14,577 nucleotides of DNA from Bacillota bacterium (GCA_021443825.1 JABUTE010000090.1:1-14577); one strand, 5' to 3'. Counted from the stretch's first letter, positions 6,894 to 13,841 are shown. The notes: generated by a model from the letters alone, not told the origin. Translations and numbers: made by a program.

Positions 6894-8156
6894 ATGAAAC
6901 AGCAAGGAAAGATCTTTTACGGGTGGGCCATCGTCGCCATGTGCTCGGTGATCATTCTCATCACCTACGGCATCGGCTACAATACCATGACCGCCTTTAA
7001 TATTCCCATGTGCACCTCCACCGGCATCACCCGCCAGCAGTTCAGCTTTATGTATACCCTCATGTCGGTGGGGCAGATCATCGTATCGTTTTATGCGACC
7101 AAGATCCTCCGCAGGCTCGGCCTTCTGAACTGCATCAAAGCAGGAACGGTGCTGTTTCTGGGGCTTACGCTGTATTCCTGCTTTATCACCCGGCCCTGGC
7201 AGCTCTACCTGCTGGGTCTGCTGTATGCTCCCACCTTCCTGTCCGGCGGCTTCTTCTGCCTTTCGCTGGTCATTGCCAACTGGTTTAAAGAAAACCGCGG
7301 TCTTGCCACCGGCGTTGTCTTTATGAGCAGCGGCCTGGGCAGCGTATTTCTTCTGCCTCTGGTCAACAGCTGGATCCAGTGCTACGGCTGGAACAGGGCA
7401 AAGCTCTATCTGTTTTTCATCTCGCTGGTCATGGTGCCTATCGTGTTCTTTTTGCTTCGCGAAAAGCCGGAGGATATGGGGCTGAAGGCTCTGGGCGCAG
7501 AAAACGAAGAAGCACTGCAAAAGCTCTCTTCCGCTGCCGCATCAGAGGATCTTTGGGGCTACGACCGAAAGGATCTGCTCCGCCTTCCGGGTGCATGGGC
7601 TTACGGGCTGTTCGTCATCGGACTTAATTTTGCCGTCTCCATGGGAAGCACCGTCATTCCTTATCTTTGCGATATCGGCTTTGATGCCTCTGTGGCGACG
7701 AAGGTCCAGTCCATGGATATGCTGTCGCTTGCCATCGGCCGCATTGCGGCTGGCTTTCTGTGCGATAAGTTCACGGTGCGCAAGGCCGGAAAGTTTTTCA
7801 TCGCCCTGTCGCCCTTTATGCCCATCGGCCTGCTGCTGGCAGCAAGGGGAAGCTATGCGCTGGTCTTTCTTGTGATCGGCTACGGCATGGCCATGACCCT
7901 TAATTCGGTGCTCAACACCCTGCTCATCGGCATGCTGTTCGGAAGAAAGCATTTCTCTTCTGTATACGGGCTGTACAATGCCATCGGCGGCGTGATCGGC
8001 GCGGCGTCTCCTGTCATTTACGGAAAGATCTACGCCCAGACCGGCAGCTATTATCCTGCCTATCAGGCCTATACGGTCATCCTGATCGCCGGCGTGATCG
8101 GTTTTTTCATCGCCGCTGCCATCACCAGGCCAAAGCAGGAGGCTTCTCATGAATAA
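6894..8156 (+). CDS. MFS transporter, oxalate/formate antiporter-like (OFA/monocarboxylate group)
   Basis: A 420-residue integral membrane protein with about 12 hydrophobic segments and a short hydrophilic loop in the middle (about 189-232), as in the major facilitator superfamily. Near residues 129-150, NWFKENRGLATGVVFMSSGLGS matches the conserved segment of the OFA and monocarboxylate-porter group (WF..RG.A.G....G.G.G), which moves small carboxylates. In the C-terminal half, GRIAAGFLCDKF is the typical second-half MFS loop motif. Start 6894 has AAAGGAA upstream. It is first in a three-gene unit: its last eight bases overlap the next gene. The substrate is not determinable; a mono- or dicarboxylate is the best guess from family. 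Confidence 0.9.
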   Translation: MKQQGKIFYGWAIVAMCSVIILITYGIGYNTMTAFNIPMCTSTGITRQQFSFMYTLMSVGQIIVSFYATKILRRLGLLNCIKAGTVLFLGLTLYSCFITRPWQLYLLGLLYAPTFLSGGFFCLSLVIANWFKENRGLATGVVFMSSGLGSVFLLPLVNSWIQCYGWNRAKLYLFFISLVMVPIVFFLLREKPEDMGLKALGAENEEALQKLSSAAASEDLWGYDRKDLLRLPGAWAYGLFVIGLNFAVSMGSTVIPYLCDIGFDASVATKVQSMDMLSLAIGRIAAGFLCDKFTVRKAGKFFIALSPFMPIGLLLAARGSYALVFLVIGYGMAMTLNSVLNTLLIGMLFGRKHFSSVYGLYNAIGGVIGAASPVIYGKIYAQTGSYYPAYQAYTVILIAGVIGFFIAAAITRPKQEASHE

Positions 8157-9009
8157 CGACCGCAGCCAGAGCCCCAAAGAGCGGCAGAACGAGCATCTGG
8201 AGCTGCTCGCAGAGCGCATCGTAGACAGCCTGTCGAAAATGACCAAGACCATCATGCTGAAGCGGTTCCACCTGCAGTTCTTCGTGCGCCTGGTGATCTT
8301 TATCGCGGTATTTGCGTTCTATATCAAAGACAAGGCTCTGTTTCGGCAGATCATTCTGCAGCCCCGCATCATGGATATTTCCATCATCCATTTGCTGTGG
8401 GTCTATTTCATGGTCATCATGATCAGCCATCTGATTCCCCGAGAAAAGCTTTCCATGGCCATGATGAAGGCCTACCGGTCGCCTCAAAAAAAGGAGGAGG
8501 ACTATTCGGAGCTGGAGCTGATGCGCTTTGTGCGCGATCAGAATGTCAAGGCATGGCTGGTGATGCTGGTATGGCTGGGCCTCAACGGTGTGCTGGGCGT
8601 GCTCTATCTGTTTTCCTTGCTGGATGAGGCCGATCTGCTCATGGCCACCACCTTCTATTTTCTGTCGGACTATATCTGCATCCTGTTCTTCTGCCCCTTT
8701 CAGACCCTTATCATGAAGAACAAATGCTGCATCAACTGCCGCATCTACGACTGGGGTCACTTTATGATGTTCACCCCCATGCTGTTTATCAAAAACTTTT
8801 TCAGCTGGAGTTTGTTCTTTACATCCTGTGTCGTTTTGATAAACTGGGAATTGAAGTATGCCATGCATCCGGAGCGCTTCTGGCACGGCTCCAGCGAAAA
8901 GCTGCGCTGCGAGAACTGCAATGAGCAGCTTTGTCATTTTAAAAAACGCCGCCAGTTAAAATCACAGCTGAAGTCCCTTACGGACGAAGCAAGAAAAGGA
9001 GAGCTTTAA
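8149..9009 (+). CDS. Unrecognised membrane protein with Cys motifs
   Basis: A 286-residue protein I cannot assign. The ATG at 8149 overlaps the MFS stop (eight shared bases), with GCAGGAGG (8135-8142) upstream, so it is translated with its neighbour. About five hydrophobic segments: 43-59, 78-96, 135-158, 163-188 and 205-232. The N-terminal 40 residues and the last 50 are charged and probably cytosolic. Two Cys clusters stand out: NKCCINCRIYDWGH (191-204; C193, C194, C197) between segments 4 and 5, and CENCNEQLC (C254, C257, C262) in the tail. These could bind a metal or form a redox pair. The order Cys cluster, aromatic stretch, FMMFTP looks strongly constrained, suggesting a conserved but uncharacterised family. 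It could serve the transporter or be an independent envelope protein. Confidence 0.8.
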   Translation: MNNDRSQSPKERQNEHLELLAERIVDSLSKMTKTIMLKRFHLQFFVRLVIFIAVFAFYIKDKALFRQIILQPRIMDISIIHLLWVYFMVIMISHLIPREKLSMAMMKAYRSPQKKEEDYSELELMRFVRDQNVKAWLVMLVWLGLNGVLGVLYLFSLLDEADLLMATTFYFLSDYICILFFCPFQTLIMKNKCCINCRIYDWGHFMMFTPMLFIKNFFSWSLFFTSCVVLINWELKYAMHPERFWHGSSEKLRCENCNEQLCHFKKRRQLKSQLKSLTDEARKGEL

Positions 9010-9297
9010 ATGAAACACCTTGTAATGGTAAAGTGGAACGAGACCGTCGCAGACAAGAAAGCCCTGCAGCAGGAGGTCTACGAGCTCTGGTGCAGAGCCC
9101 TGGAGAATAAAGAGATCCGCAAGATCGACATGCATGTCAACCTGCTGAATAAGCCAAACCGCTACGATGTCATGTATGTGGTCGAGCTTGAGCCTCAGGA
9201 CATGGACGTCTGGGCCGACTGCCAGCCCCACCAGATCTGGAAGACCGACTACGCAAAATATGTAGAATCCAAGGCCATCATCGATCTGGATCTGTAA
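9010..9297 (+). CDS. Dabb (stress-responsive A/B barrel) domain protein
   Basis: A 95-residue protein whose ATG directly abuts the TAA of the preceding gene; AAAGGAGAG (8996-9004) in the end of that gene is its ribosome site. MKHLVMVKW at the start, a helix (about 16-33), the strands around MHVNLLN and YDVMYVVELE, and DMDVWADCQPHQIWKTDYAKYV are the layout of the Dabb ferredoxin-like fold, where a short barrel forms by dimerisation. The family includes plant stress proteins and small polyketide or aromatic-modifying enzymes; most bacterial members have no known role. It is the last gene of the MFS operon, ended by the hairpin at 9362-9404. Confidence 0.85.
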   Translation: MKHLVMVKWNETVADKKALQQEVYELWCRALENKEIRKIDMHVNLLNKPNRYDVMYVVELEPQDMDVWADCQPHQIWKTDYAKYVESKAIIDLDL

Positions 9298-9361
9298 AAC
9301 GATAACGTATGGCTGTCTGTTACGACAGAGGTCGCATGGATTCCGGCATTCATATATAAAA

Positions 9362-9404
9362 ACAATCCCTTGCCACGAGATATCGGCAAGGGATTTTATT
9401 GTTT
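9362..9404. terminator. Bidirectional terminator between convergent operons
   Basis: AATCCCTTGCC (9364-9374) and GGCAAGGGATT (9385-9395) form a perfect 11-bp stem with a 10-base loop. On the plus strand TTATTGTTT follows; on the minus strand GTTTTTAT follows. It serves the MFS operon and the minus-strand lipoprotein pair. A smaller hairpin TCTGT/ACAGA (9316-9329) lies upstream. Confidence 0.9.
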
Positions 9405-9449
9405 ATGATCCTCCTTTCGAGGCCGTGATATCGCCCTGCAGATGCATTT

Positions 9450-9489
9450 GGTACGCCGGGTTTACCGCGTACCACAGCATACGTTTGGG
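9450..9489 (-). promoter_or_regulatory. Candidate -1 frameshift signal: heptamer, spacer, hairpin
   Basis: In the lipoprotein frame the mRNA reads TG C CCA AAC, so CCCAAAC (minus strand, 9489-9483) fits X XXY YYZ in the zero frame. Nine bases later (GTATGCTGT) begins a hairpin at 9473-9450: GGTACG pairs with CGTACC and CGG with CCG, one bulged G, loop TAAAC. The zero-frame stop TAA (9464-9462) lies in the loop. The -1 frame stays open for 26 more codons to TAA 9405-9403. A one-base deletion would look the same; see findings. Confidence 0.4.
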
Positions 9490-10208
9490 CACGTGCCGGT
9501 TGCGAAGATATAGGAATCGCCATCGATTATGCAGTGGAGTGATCCAAAGGATTCATAAATGACATCGGACACTCCCAAACCGGTGAGAGAGCCGTCTTCA
9601 GCCAAAAGAACGGCTTCCAGGTAATGTGCATTGTTTTTCGTTACGACGCGAAGGCAAAAGCCATTCTCCTTCCATGGCTGCAGCCACACATATTTTCCGG
9701 CATCGACATTCCAGATCGGGTCGCTCTTACCTACCGCATCGACCGGAAGCTCCATCAGATGACGGTTATCGGAAATGCAGTAAAGAATATCGCCGATGAT
9801 TGCAGCGCATCGGATCTCATCCTCCGAATCACAGACAGACACGAGAGAACCGTCCGCACGGTCTTCCAGTTGCAAAGATCGTCCCGTCTCCGTTTTCAGG
9901 ATGCGGAATCGCTCATCCTCATAGAGAACCTTCGATTCGTTGTTTTGTGCAGGAATCTCTTCCCGTTGATCGGACGGGGGCGCATTGCCATTCGAAAAAC
10001 GGTCGACCGGTTCATCCTCTCCGTCAGGGCAGACCTTATACAAAGCTCCGTCGTTTCGACTATAATAGAACTCGTTATCGACGATATAGACATTACTGAT
10101 TCCGTCAGAAGGCATTGAGCCGGGAATCGCCGGCTGGGTCTCGTCAGAACAGCCGCAAAGAACCGACAGGAGGATTATGATAATCGAAAAAAAACGTTTA
10201 GTACGCAT
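9462..10208 (-). CDS. Putative lipoprotein, repeat-rich extracytoplasmic domain
   Basis: 248 residues from ATG 10208. The N-terminus MRTKRFFSIIIILLSVLCGC is a lipoprotein signal: basic start, hydrophobic core, lipobox LCGC with C20 as the lipid-bearing residue. The mature part has spaced strands such as NVYIVDNEFYYSRNDGALYKV and AAIIGDILYCISDNRHLMELP, reminiscent of beta-propeller or DUF5050-like surface proteins. I do not recognise a specific family. The upstream in-frame ATGs are less likely because the signal peptide begins at 10208. There is no Shine-Dalgarno; the start overlaps the stop of the preceding gene by 11 bases (ATGCGTACTAA), so coupled translation is likely. The zero frame ends abruptly in VCCGTR; a -1 shift at CCCAAAC would give 268 residues ending 9403, right before the terminator. 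Either programmed shifting or a one-base deletion explains this. Confidence 0.72.
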   Translation of the reverse strand: MRTKRFFSIIIILLSVLCGCSDETQPAIPGSMPSDGISNVYIVDNEFYYSRNDGALYKVCPDGEDEPVDRFSNGNAPPSDQREEIPAQNNESKVLYEDERFRILKTETGRSLQLEDRADGSLVSVCDSEDEIRCAAIIGDILYCISDNRHLMELPVDAVGKSDPIWNVDAGKYVWLQPWKENGFCLRVVTKNNAHYLEAVLLAEDGSLTGLGVSDVIYESFGSLHCIIDGDSYIFATGTCPNVCCGTR

Positions 10209-10437
10209 AAATGTAACAATGTACTGCATAATTATGACCATCTAAAGGCACGTACACAGTCGCTGAAGAGGATGAGGGAAACGTTGTTACTCGTTCTCCG
10301 TTATTGGGATCCATGTAATAAAAGCTTCTTTGACCTGTTGAGGACTGATAGTAACCATAAGATACTACATTTTTACAAAATACATCGCAATAAGCGTTAC
10401 CATAAAGAATACTGTACGATTCATTTATGTTAGCCAT
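10198..10437 (-). CDS. Small Tyr-rich protein of unknown function
   Basis: 79 residues from ATG 10437, supported by a strong Shine-Dalgarno AAGGAGG eight bases upstream (10446-10452, minus strand). Thirteen of 79 residues are Tyr; Cys are at 17, 21 and 74; Ser-rich PSSSS at 54-58. No signal peptide, membrane helix or double-glycine leader is visible. The sequence looks like a short beta-rich domain (SYGYYQSS, RSFYYMDPNNGE, ATVYVPLDGHNYAVHCYIYAY). I recognise no family. Base composition is clearly more AT-rich than neighbouring operons, suggesting transfer. It is the first gene of a two-gene unit with the lipoprotein, whose start it overlaps by 11 bases. Secreted or cytosolic location cannot be decided. 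Confidence 0.65.
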   Translation of the reverse strand: MANINESYSILYGNAYCDVFCKNVVSYGYYQSSTGQRSFYYMDPNNGERVTTFPSSSSATVYVPLDGHNYAVHCYIYAY

Positions 10438-10626
10438 AGTGTCCGCCTCCTTCTTCTAATTACCTTTGATCTTTTGACACAATAGATTTTTTATGACTTT
10501 ATACTATCATACGATTTGTGTTGTGTAAATATGTATATATGCGTTTATTAAATATTATTTGTGTAAATAACACTTGTGATTACTATCGTTAATCAAAAAT
10601 GCTGATAATTTAATGATAGCGAAAGG

Positions 10627-10657
10627 AAAAACAGGCCGCAAAAGTGACCTGCTTTTT
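10627..10657. terminator. Terminator-like hairpin, T-tracts on both strands
   Basis: On the minus strand CAGGTC pairs with GGCCTG (6 bp with one wobble) around ACTTTTGC, then TTTTT. On the plus strand CAGG pairs with CCTG, then CTTTTTT. There is no recognised gene just upstream on either strand, so its job is unclear. Confidence 0.5.
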
Positions 10658-10759
10658 TCTTTAAAAATCATCCACATCTTTGAGGGGCAATCAAGGCCCT
10701 CAGATTCAACCCTCAAATTGATAGACCCTCATTGTTGTTGAATACCCAGACGTTTTCCC

Positions 10760-10788
10760 ACTGCCGGAATTTCCTTCGGCAGTTTTTT
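10760..10788 (+). terminator. Plus-strand terminator upstream of the GntR promoter
   Basis: ACTGCCG (10760-10766) pairs with CGGCAGT (10777-10783) and is followed by a T-tract through 10788. The T-run exists on the plus side only. No plus-strand gene is visible in the 320 bases before it, so it either shields the GntR promoter or ends an unannotated RNA. Confidence 0.75.
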
Positions 10789-10805
10789 ATTGCTTATTTT
10801 AGGTG

Positions 10806-10835
10806 TTGACAGTGTACTATCTGTCATAGTACACT
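10806..10835 (+). promoter_or_regulatory. GntR/ABC promoter with overlapping inverted-repeat operator
   Basis: TTGACA (10806-10811) is a perfect -35; TACACT (10830-10835) at 18 bases is the best -10. AGTGTACTAT (10811-10820) and ATAGTACACT (10826-10835) are perfect inverted repeats with a 5-base centre (CTGTC), spanning from the -35 to the -10. The AGTGTA...TACACT arms agree with my recollection of YtrA-type GntR sites. Binding there would block RNA polymerase, so the downstream regulator probably represses its own operon. Confidence 0.8.
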
Positions 10836-10859
10836 TGGTTTACAAAAGGAGGTACTCAG

Positions 10860-11240
10860 ATGTTTACGCTTGATCTGAAAAGCCGCAAATCACTGTTCGA
10901 GCAGATCGTCGACGGTTGCAAGAGCATGATCATCAGCGGCGAGCTGAGTCCCGGAGATAAGCTGCTTTCTGTCAGGGAAATGTCATCCATTCTGACTGTC
11001 AATCCAAATACCATCCAGAAGGCCTACAGCAGGCTGGAGCAGGAGGGCTGGATCTATATGGTCGCAGGCAGGGGAGCCTTTGTAATGGACGGCATTCCCA
11101 AGGGGGCAGGAGAAAAGGCGGCGGCGGTCTTTGAGCAGATCGCAGAGCTGCTGGAGCAGCTGGTGTTTCTGGGGCAGACCGAAGAGATGATCCGTGAAGG
11201 TATTGAAAAACGGATGAGAGAAAGGGGGTTTTTGCAATGA
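10860..11240 (+). CDS. GntR-family repressor, YtrA type
   Basis: 126 residues, the usual length of the short YtrA-type GntR regulators that control a linked ABC transporter. An N-terminal winged helix-turn-helix spans about 10-78, with PGDKLLSVREMS (31-42) and NPNTIQKAYSRLEQEGW (48-64) as the recognition region and RGAFV as the wing. A short helical C-terminus (about 84-122) would dimerise; there is no large effector-binding domain. The ATG at 10860 has AAAGGAGG (10845-10852) upstream. Its stop overlaps the next start (ATGA, 11237-11240), so translation is coupled. YtrA relatives often respond to cell-envelope-active antibiotics; whether this one does is unknown. Confidence 0.93.
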   Translation: MFTLDLKSRKSLFEQIVDGCKSMIISGELSPGDKLLSVREMSSILTVNPNTIQKAYSRLEQEGWIYMVAGRGAFVMDGIPKGAGEKAAAVFEQIAELLEQLVFLGQTEEMIREGIEKRMRERGFLQ

Positions 11241-11944
11241 TACAGGCAAAAGGGATCACAAAAAAATACGATGGCTTTACCGCCATTGAAAATCTGGATC
11301 TGAACGTAGCCAACGGCTCGATCTACGGGCTGATCGGAATCAACGGAAGCGGTAAGACCACGCTGATAAAACAGCTGACCGGCATTCTCAGACCCGATGC
11401 AGGGGAGATCACCATCGGGGGAGAACCGGTATACGACAATGTTTCCGTAAAAATGAAGACTGCCTATGTGCCCGATGAGCTGTATTTTCCGTCCAATTAT
11501 ACGCTGGATTCCATGGCGTCGTTTTACAGGGGCGTCTATCACGGGCGCTGGGATCAGCAGCGGTTCGATGCGATGTGCGACGATTTCGGACTTTCAAGGA
11601 CGAACCGCATCAGCCGTTTTTCCAAGGGCATGCAAAAGCAGGCTGCTTTTATTCTGGCCATGAGCATCACGCCCGACTATCTGATCCTTGATGAGCCGGT
11701 GGACGGGCTCGACCCCATTATGCGCAAAAAGCTGTGGTCGTATATTCTCGGCGACGTGGCCGACCGGCAGCTGACCGTGCTGATCAGCTCTCACAACCTG
11801 CGGGAGCTGGAGGGCATCTGCGACTGCATCGGCATTTTGAAGAACAAAAGGATCCAATTCGAGGGACGTCTCGACCAGCTGCAAAGCGAGCTGGAGGGAA
11901 TGACCCTGGAAGAGATCTTTCTGCACGAAATGGAGGTGAGATAG
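11237..11944 (+). CDS. ABC transporter ATP-binding protein (YtrB-like)
   Basis: A 235-residue ATPase. Walker A GINGSGKTT (34-42), signature FSKGMQKQ (128-135), Walker B YLILDEP (148-154), D-loop GLDP (157-160) and switch histidine H186 in SSHNLREL are all intact. The Q-loop position reads YVPDELY, with Asp where Gln is usual, as often seen in ATPases of GntR-linked exporters. It overlaps the repressor gene by four bases and abuts the permease gene, so the three form one operon. With the permease it should make an ABC-2-type exporter; the substrate is unknown. Confidence 0.94.
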   Translation: MIQAKGITKKYDGFTAIENLDLNVANGSIYGLIGINGSGKTTLIKQLTGILRPDAGEITIGGEPVYDNVSVKMKTAYVPDELYFPSNYTLDSMASFYRGVYHGRWDQQRFDAMCDDFGLSRTNRISRFSKGMQKQAAFILAMSITPDYLILDEPVDGLDPIMRKKLWSYILGDVADRQLTVLISSHNLRELEGICDCIGILKNKRIQFEGRLDQLQSELEGMTLEEIFLHEMEVR

Positions 11945-13801
11945 ATGAATAAGGCATTATTCAAAGAAGATATCAAACGCTTCTGGCCCCTGTCTGCCGC
12001 TGCATTTCTTCTCTATTTTCTATTCGGCCCCTTCGATCTGCTCAGCGGAAACGGGTCGACCTCGTATCAGATCCTCTCCATGCTGTCCAATAACAATGCA
12101 GGCTTTCTGGTCCTGGAATGCATGTTTCCGGTGGTGATCTGCACGGCAGTCTTTCAATATCAGTTTAAGGGAAACAGCAACGGCGTGATCCACGCCATGC
12201 CTTTCACAAAAAAAGAACTGTTTCTGACCGGCACCGCATCGGCCTGCGCATTGAGCGCTGCACCCCAGGTGCTGACCGCCCTCACCTTCGCTTTGATGCG
12301 GGTGCTGGATCTGGCCGTTCTTCGCTCCGGCAGTGAAGCCGCTGCCGACTTTTACAGCCGCATCTGGTCCCTTTCGGGCATCGGCCTCTGGCTGCTGACC
12401 GCCGCTGTCATCTCCTTTTACTGCCTGTGCATCTGCATCTTTGCTGCCATGATCAGCGGAACCGCTGTGATGTCGCTGCTGAACGGCATGATGCTCAACG
12501 GTCTGGCAACGGTGCTGTTTACCGTTCGCACCTATTTCTATGGGGTCTACATGACCGGCTGGTGCAGCGATGATGCCGGGTACCGGTTTACCCATCCGGC
12601 AGTCTATTACCGCCAGGAGGCAAGGAGTCTTCTGAGTGGGGAAGGAAACCGTCTTCTCGCCTTCGCCGGCTCGGTGCTGGCCTTTACGGCCGTTGCGCTG
12701 CTGATTCTTGCGGCGGCCTGGCTGCTGTGCAGAAAGCGCGCCGGCGAGCGCATCGGAAGCAGCTATCTGTTCGATGCCGCGGCCTTTATCATCGGCCTTC
12801 TGGGGGTGCTGATCGGAAGCATCTTCTTTGCCGCGCTCTTTGGCGAGGCCACCGTTTCCGCCTACTATATCGGCGCGCTGATCACTCTTCTCATCGTGCA
12901 GATGGTGATCCGCAAAACGCCCCGCATCTTTACGAAAGAGCTGCTGCTGCCCCTGGTCTGCTCCGTTCTTCTTCTGTCGCTGGTTCTTGGCTACTTCGTG
13001 CTGGATCCTCTGGGCATCGAGAAAAAGGTTCCCAAGGCTTCGGAGGTGGCCTCGGTGCAGCTGACCGAAAACCATACCGGCTTCAAAGAGCTGACCGATC
13101 CGGATCTGGTAGAAAAGGCTCTGCACCTGCATCAGCGCATCGTCAGCGAGCCGGCTGCCCTGGATGGATCGTGGGAATCCGGTTATGATTCAGCCTCCAC
13201 GATCGAATATATCGAATATAAAGAGAATTTCTATACCGTCTGGACCTCCGTGCGCTTTGACTATACTCTGACCAACGGCAGGACCATGATCCGAAGCTAC
13301 ACCCTGCCCGTGGCCTGGCTTTTGCAGGACGACGATCTGAAGGTCATTCTGGAAAGCGACCGGGCCCGCGAGGAGCAGATGATCGATCGCTTGAAATCGT
13401 ACGATCTCAAGAATATGACCATCTATATTTCCTCGGCTGAATATGCTACACGTGTGGTGAGCGAGCAGGATATGGATCCGAAGATCCTGCAGGAAAGCGT
13501 CTTCGAGTTTACGGAAGAAGAAAAGCAGCGCATCATCGAGACCGTCAGCACTTGCTGGCTGAAGCGCTCGTATGAACAGCGCCTGCTCTCCTATTACGGA
13601 AACGCCTTTACGGTGCAGATCACTGTCTTCCATCCGTCCGATTACGACTTTGAGCAGTATGCGGACGAATTTACCAGCAGTCATTACATTTATAAAGACA
13701 CCTTTAAGGCGGATTCCAATGTGGTCGAAAACTTCAGCTTCGGCGTGTTCGAAAGCGACGAGGCTGCCATCGACCTGCTGGCGGAGCTGCTCCGAAGATA
13801 A
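11945..13801 (+). CDS. ABC-2-like permease with large C-terminal soluble domain
   Basis: 618 residues; the ATG directly follows the ATPase stop, with GGAGG (11932-11936) upstream. About nine hydrophobic segments: 15-34, 54-72, 98-124, 149-170, 175-196, 240-262, 277-298, 304-322 and 334-353. HAMPFTKKELFLTG (83-96) matches the cytosolic loop of ABC-2 permeases. From about 365 to the end is a soluble domain of some 250 residues rich in beta-strand-like segments, which resembles the extension called DUF6449 in Bacillota transporters (from memory). Only one permease gene is present, so the working unit is probably a homodimer with two ATPases. The topology of the C-terminal domain depends on the exact helix count and is left open. 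A role in envelope stress is inference from the YtrA-type regulator. Confidence 0.88.
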   Translation: MNKALFKEDIKRFWPLSAAAFLLYFLFGPFDLLSGNGSTSYQILSMLSNNNAGFLVLECMFPVVICTAVFQYQFKGNSNGVIHAMPFTKKELFLTGTASACALSAAPQVLTALTFALMRVLDLAVLRSGSEAAADFYSRIWSLSGIGLWLLTAAVISFYCLCICIFAAMISGTAVMSLLNGMMLNGLATVLFTVRTYFYGVYMTGWCSDDAGYRFTHPAVYYRQEARSLLSGEGNRLLAFAGSVLAFTAVALLILAAAWLLCRKRAGERIGSSYLFDAAAFIIGLLGVLIGSIFFAALFGEATVSAYYIGALITLLIVQMVIRKTPRIFTKELLLPLVCSVLLLSLVLGYFVLDPLGIEKKVPKASEVASVQLTENHTGFKELTDPDLVEKALHLHQRIVSEPAALDGSWESGYDSASTIEYIEYKENFYTVWTSVRFDYTLTNGRTMIRSYTLPVAWLLQDDDLKVILESDRAREEQMIDRLKSYDLKNMTIYISSAEYATRVVSEQDMDPKILQESVFEFTEEEKQRIIETVSTCWLKRSYEQRLLSYYGNAFTVQITVFHPSDYDFEQYADEFTSSHYIYKDTFKADSNVVENFSFGVFESDEAAIDLLAELLRR

Positions 13802-13841
13802 CCTGAGCTGAAAAGCAGAAATGCTTGCAGAATAAATCACT

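Larger units (their letters stand above)
10438..10859. other. AT-rich stretch without a gene
   Basis: 422 bases between the divergent minus-strand pair and the GntR gene. It holds the ribosome site of the 79-residue gene; a possible minus -10 TATAAA (10503-10498); on the plus strand TTGACA (10474-10479) 18 bases before TTTATA (10498-10503); a 6-bp hairpin TTATTT/AAATAA (10555-10570); a 10-bp hairpin CTATCGTTAA/TTAATGATAG with one wobble (10583-10619); a bidirectional terminator-like hairpin; three CCCTCA copies; a plus-strand terminator; and the GntR promoter. A 42-codon frame from ATG 10613 has no ribosome site and is not called. Confidence 0.7.

Noticed and set aside
9403..9422. AAAGGAGG on the minus strand as the ribosome site of another gene
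   Set aside because: No start codon follows at a suitable distance; the terminator stem follows at once.
9624..10118. 164-codon plus-strand open frame opposite the lipoprotein
   Set aside because: The minus strand has a signal peptide with lipobox and an upstream coupled gene; the plus frame has no ribosome site or domain.
10697..10731. Three CCCTCA copies as a CRISPR array
   Set aside because: Units are only six bases with unequal spacing of 13 and 16, and there are no cas genes.
10613..10741. 42-codon plus-strand frame in the AT-rich gap
   Set aside because: No ribosome site before ATG 10613, runs through a terminator-like hairpin, and the translation has no recognisable feature.
12020..13132. 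370-codon minus-strand open frame opposite the permease
   Set aside because: Low-complexity, His/Gln/Arg-rich translation without a recognisable domain; it lies wholly antisense to a clear membrane-protein gene and is a codon-bias shadow.
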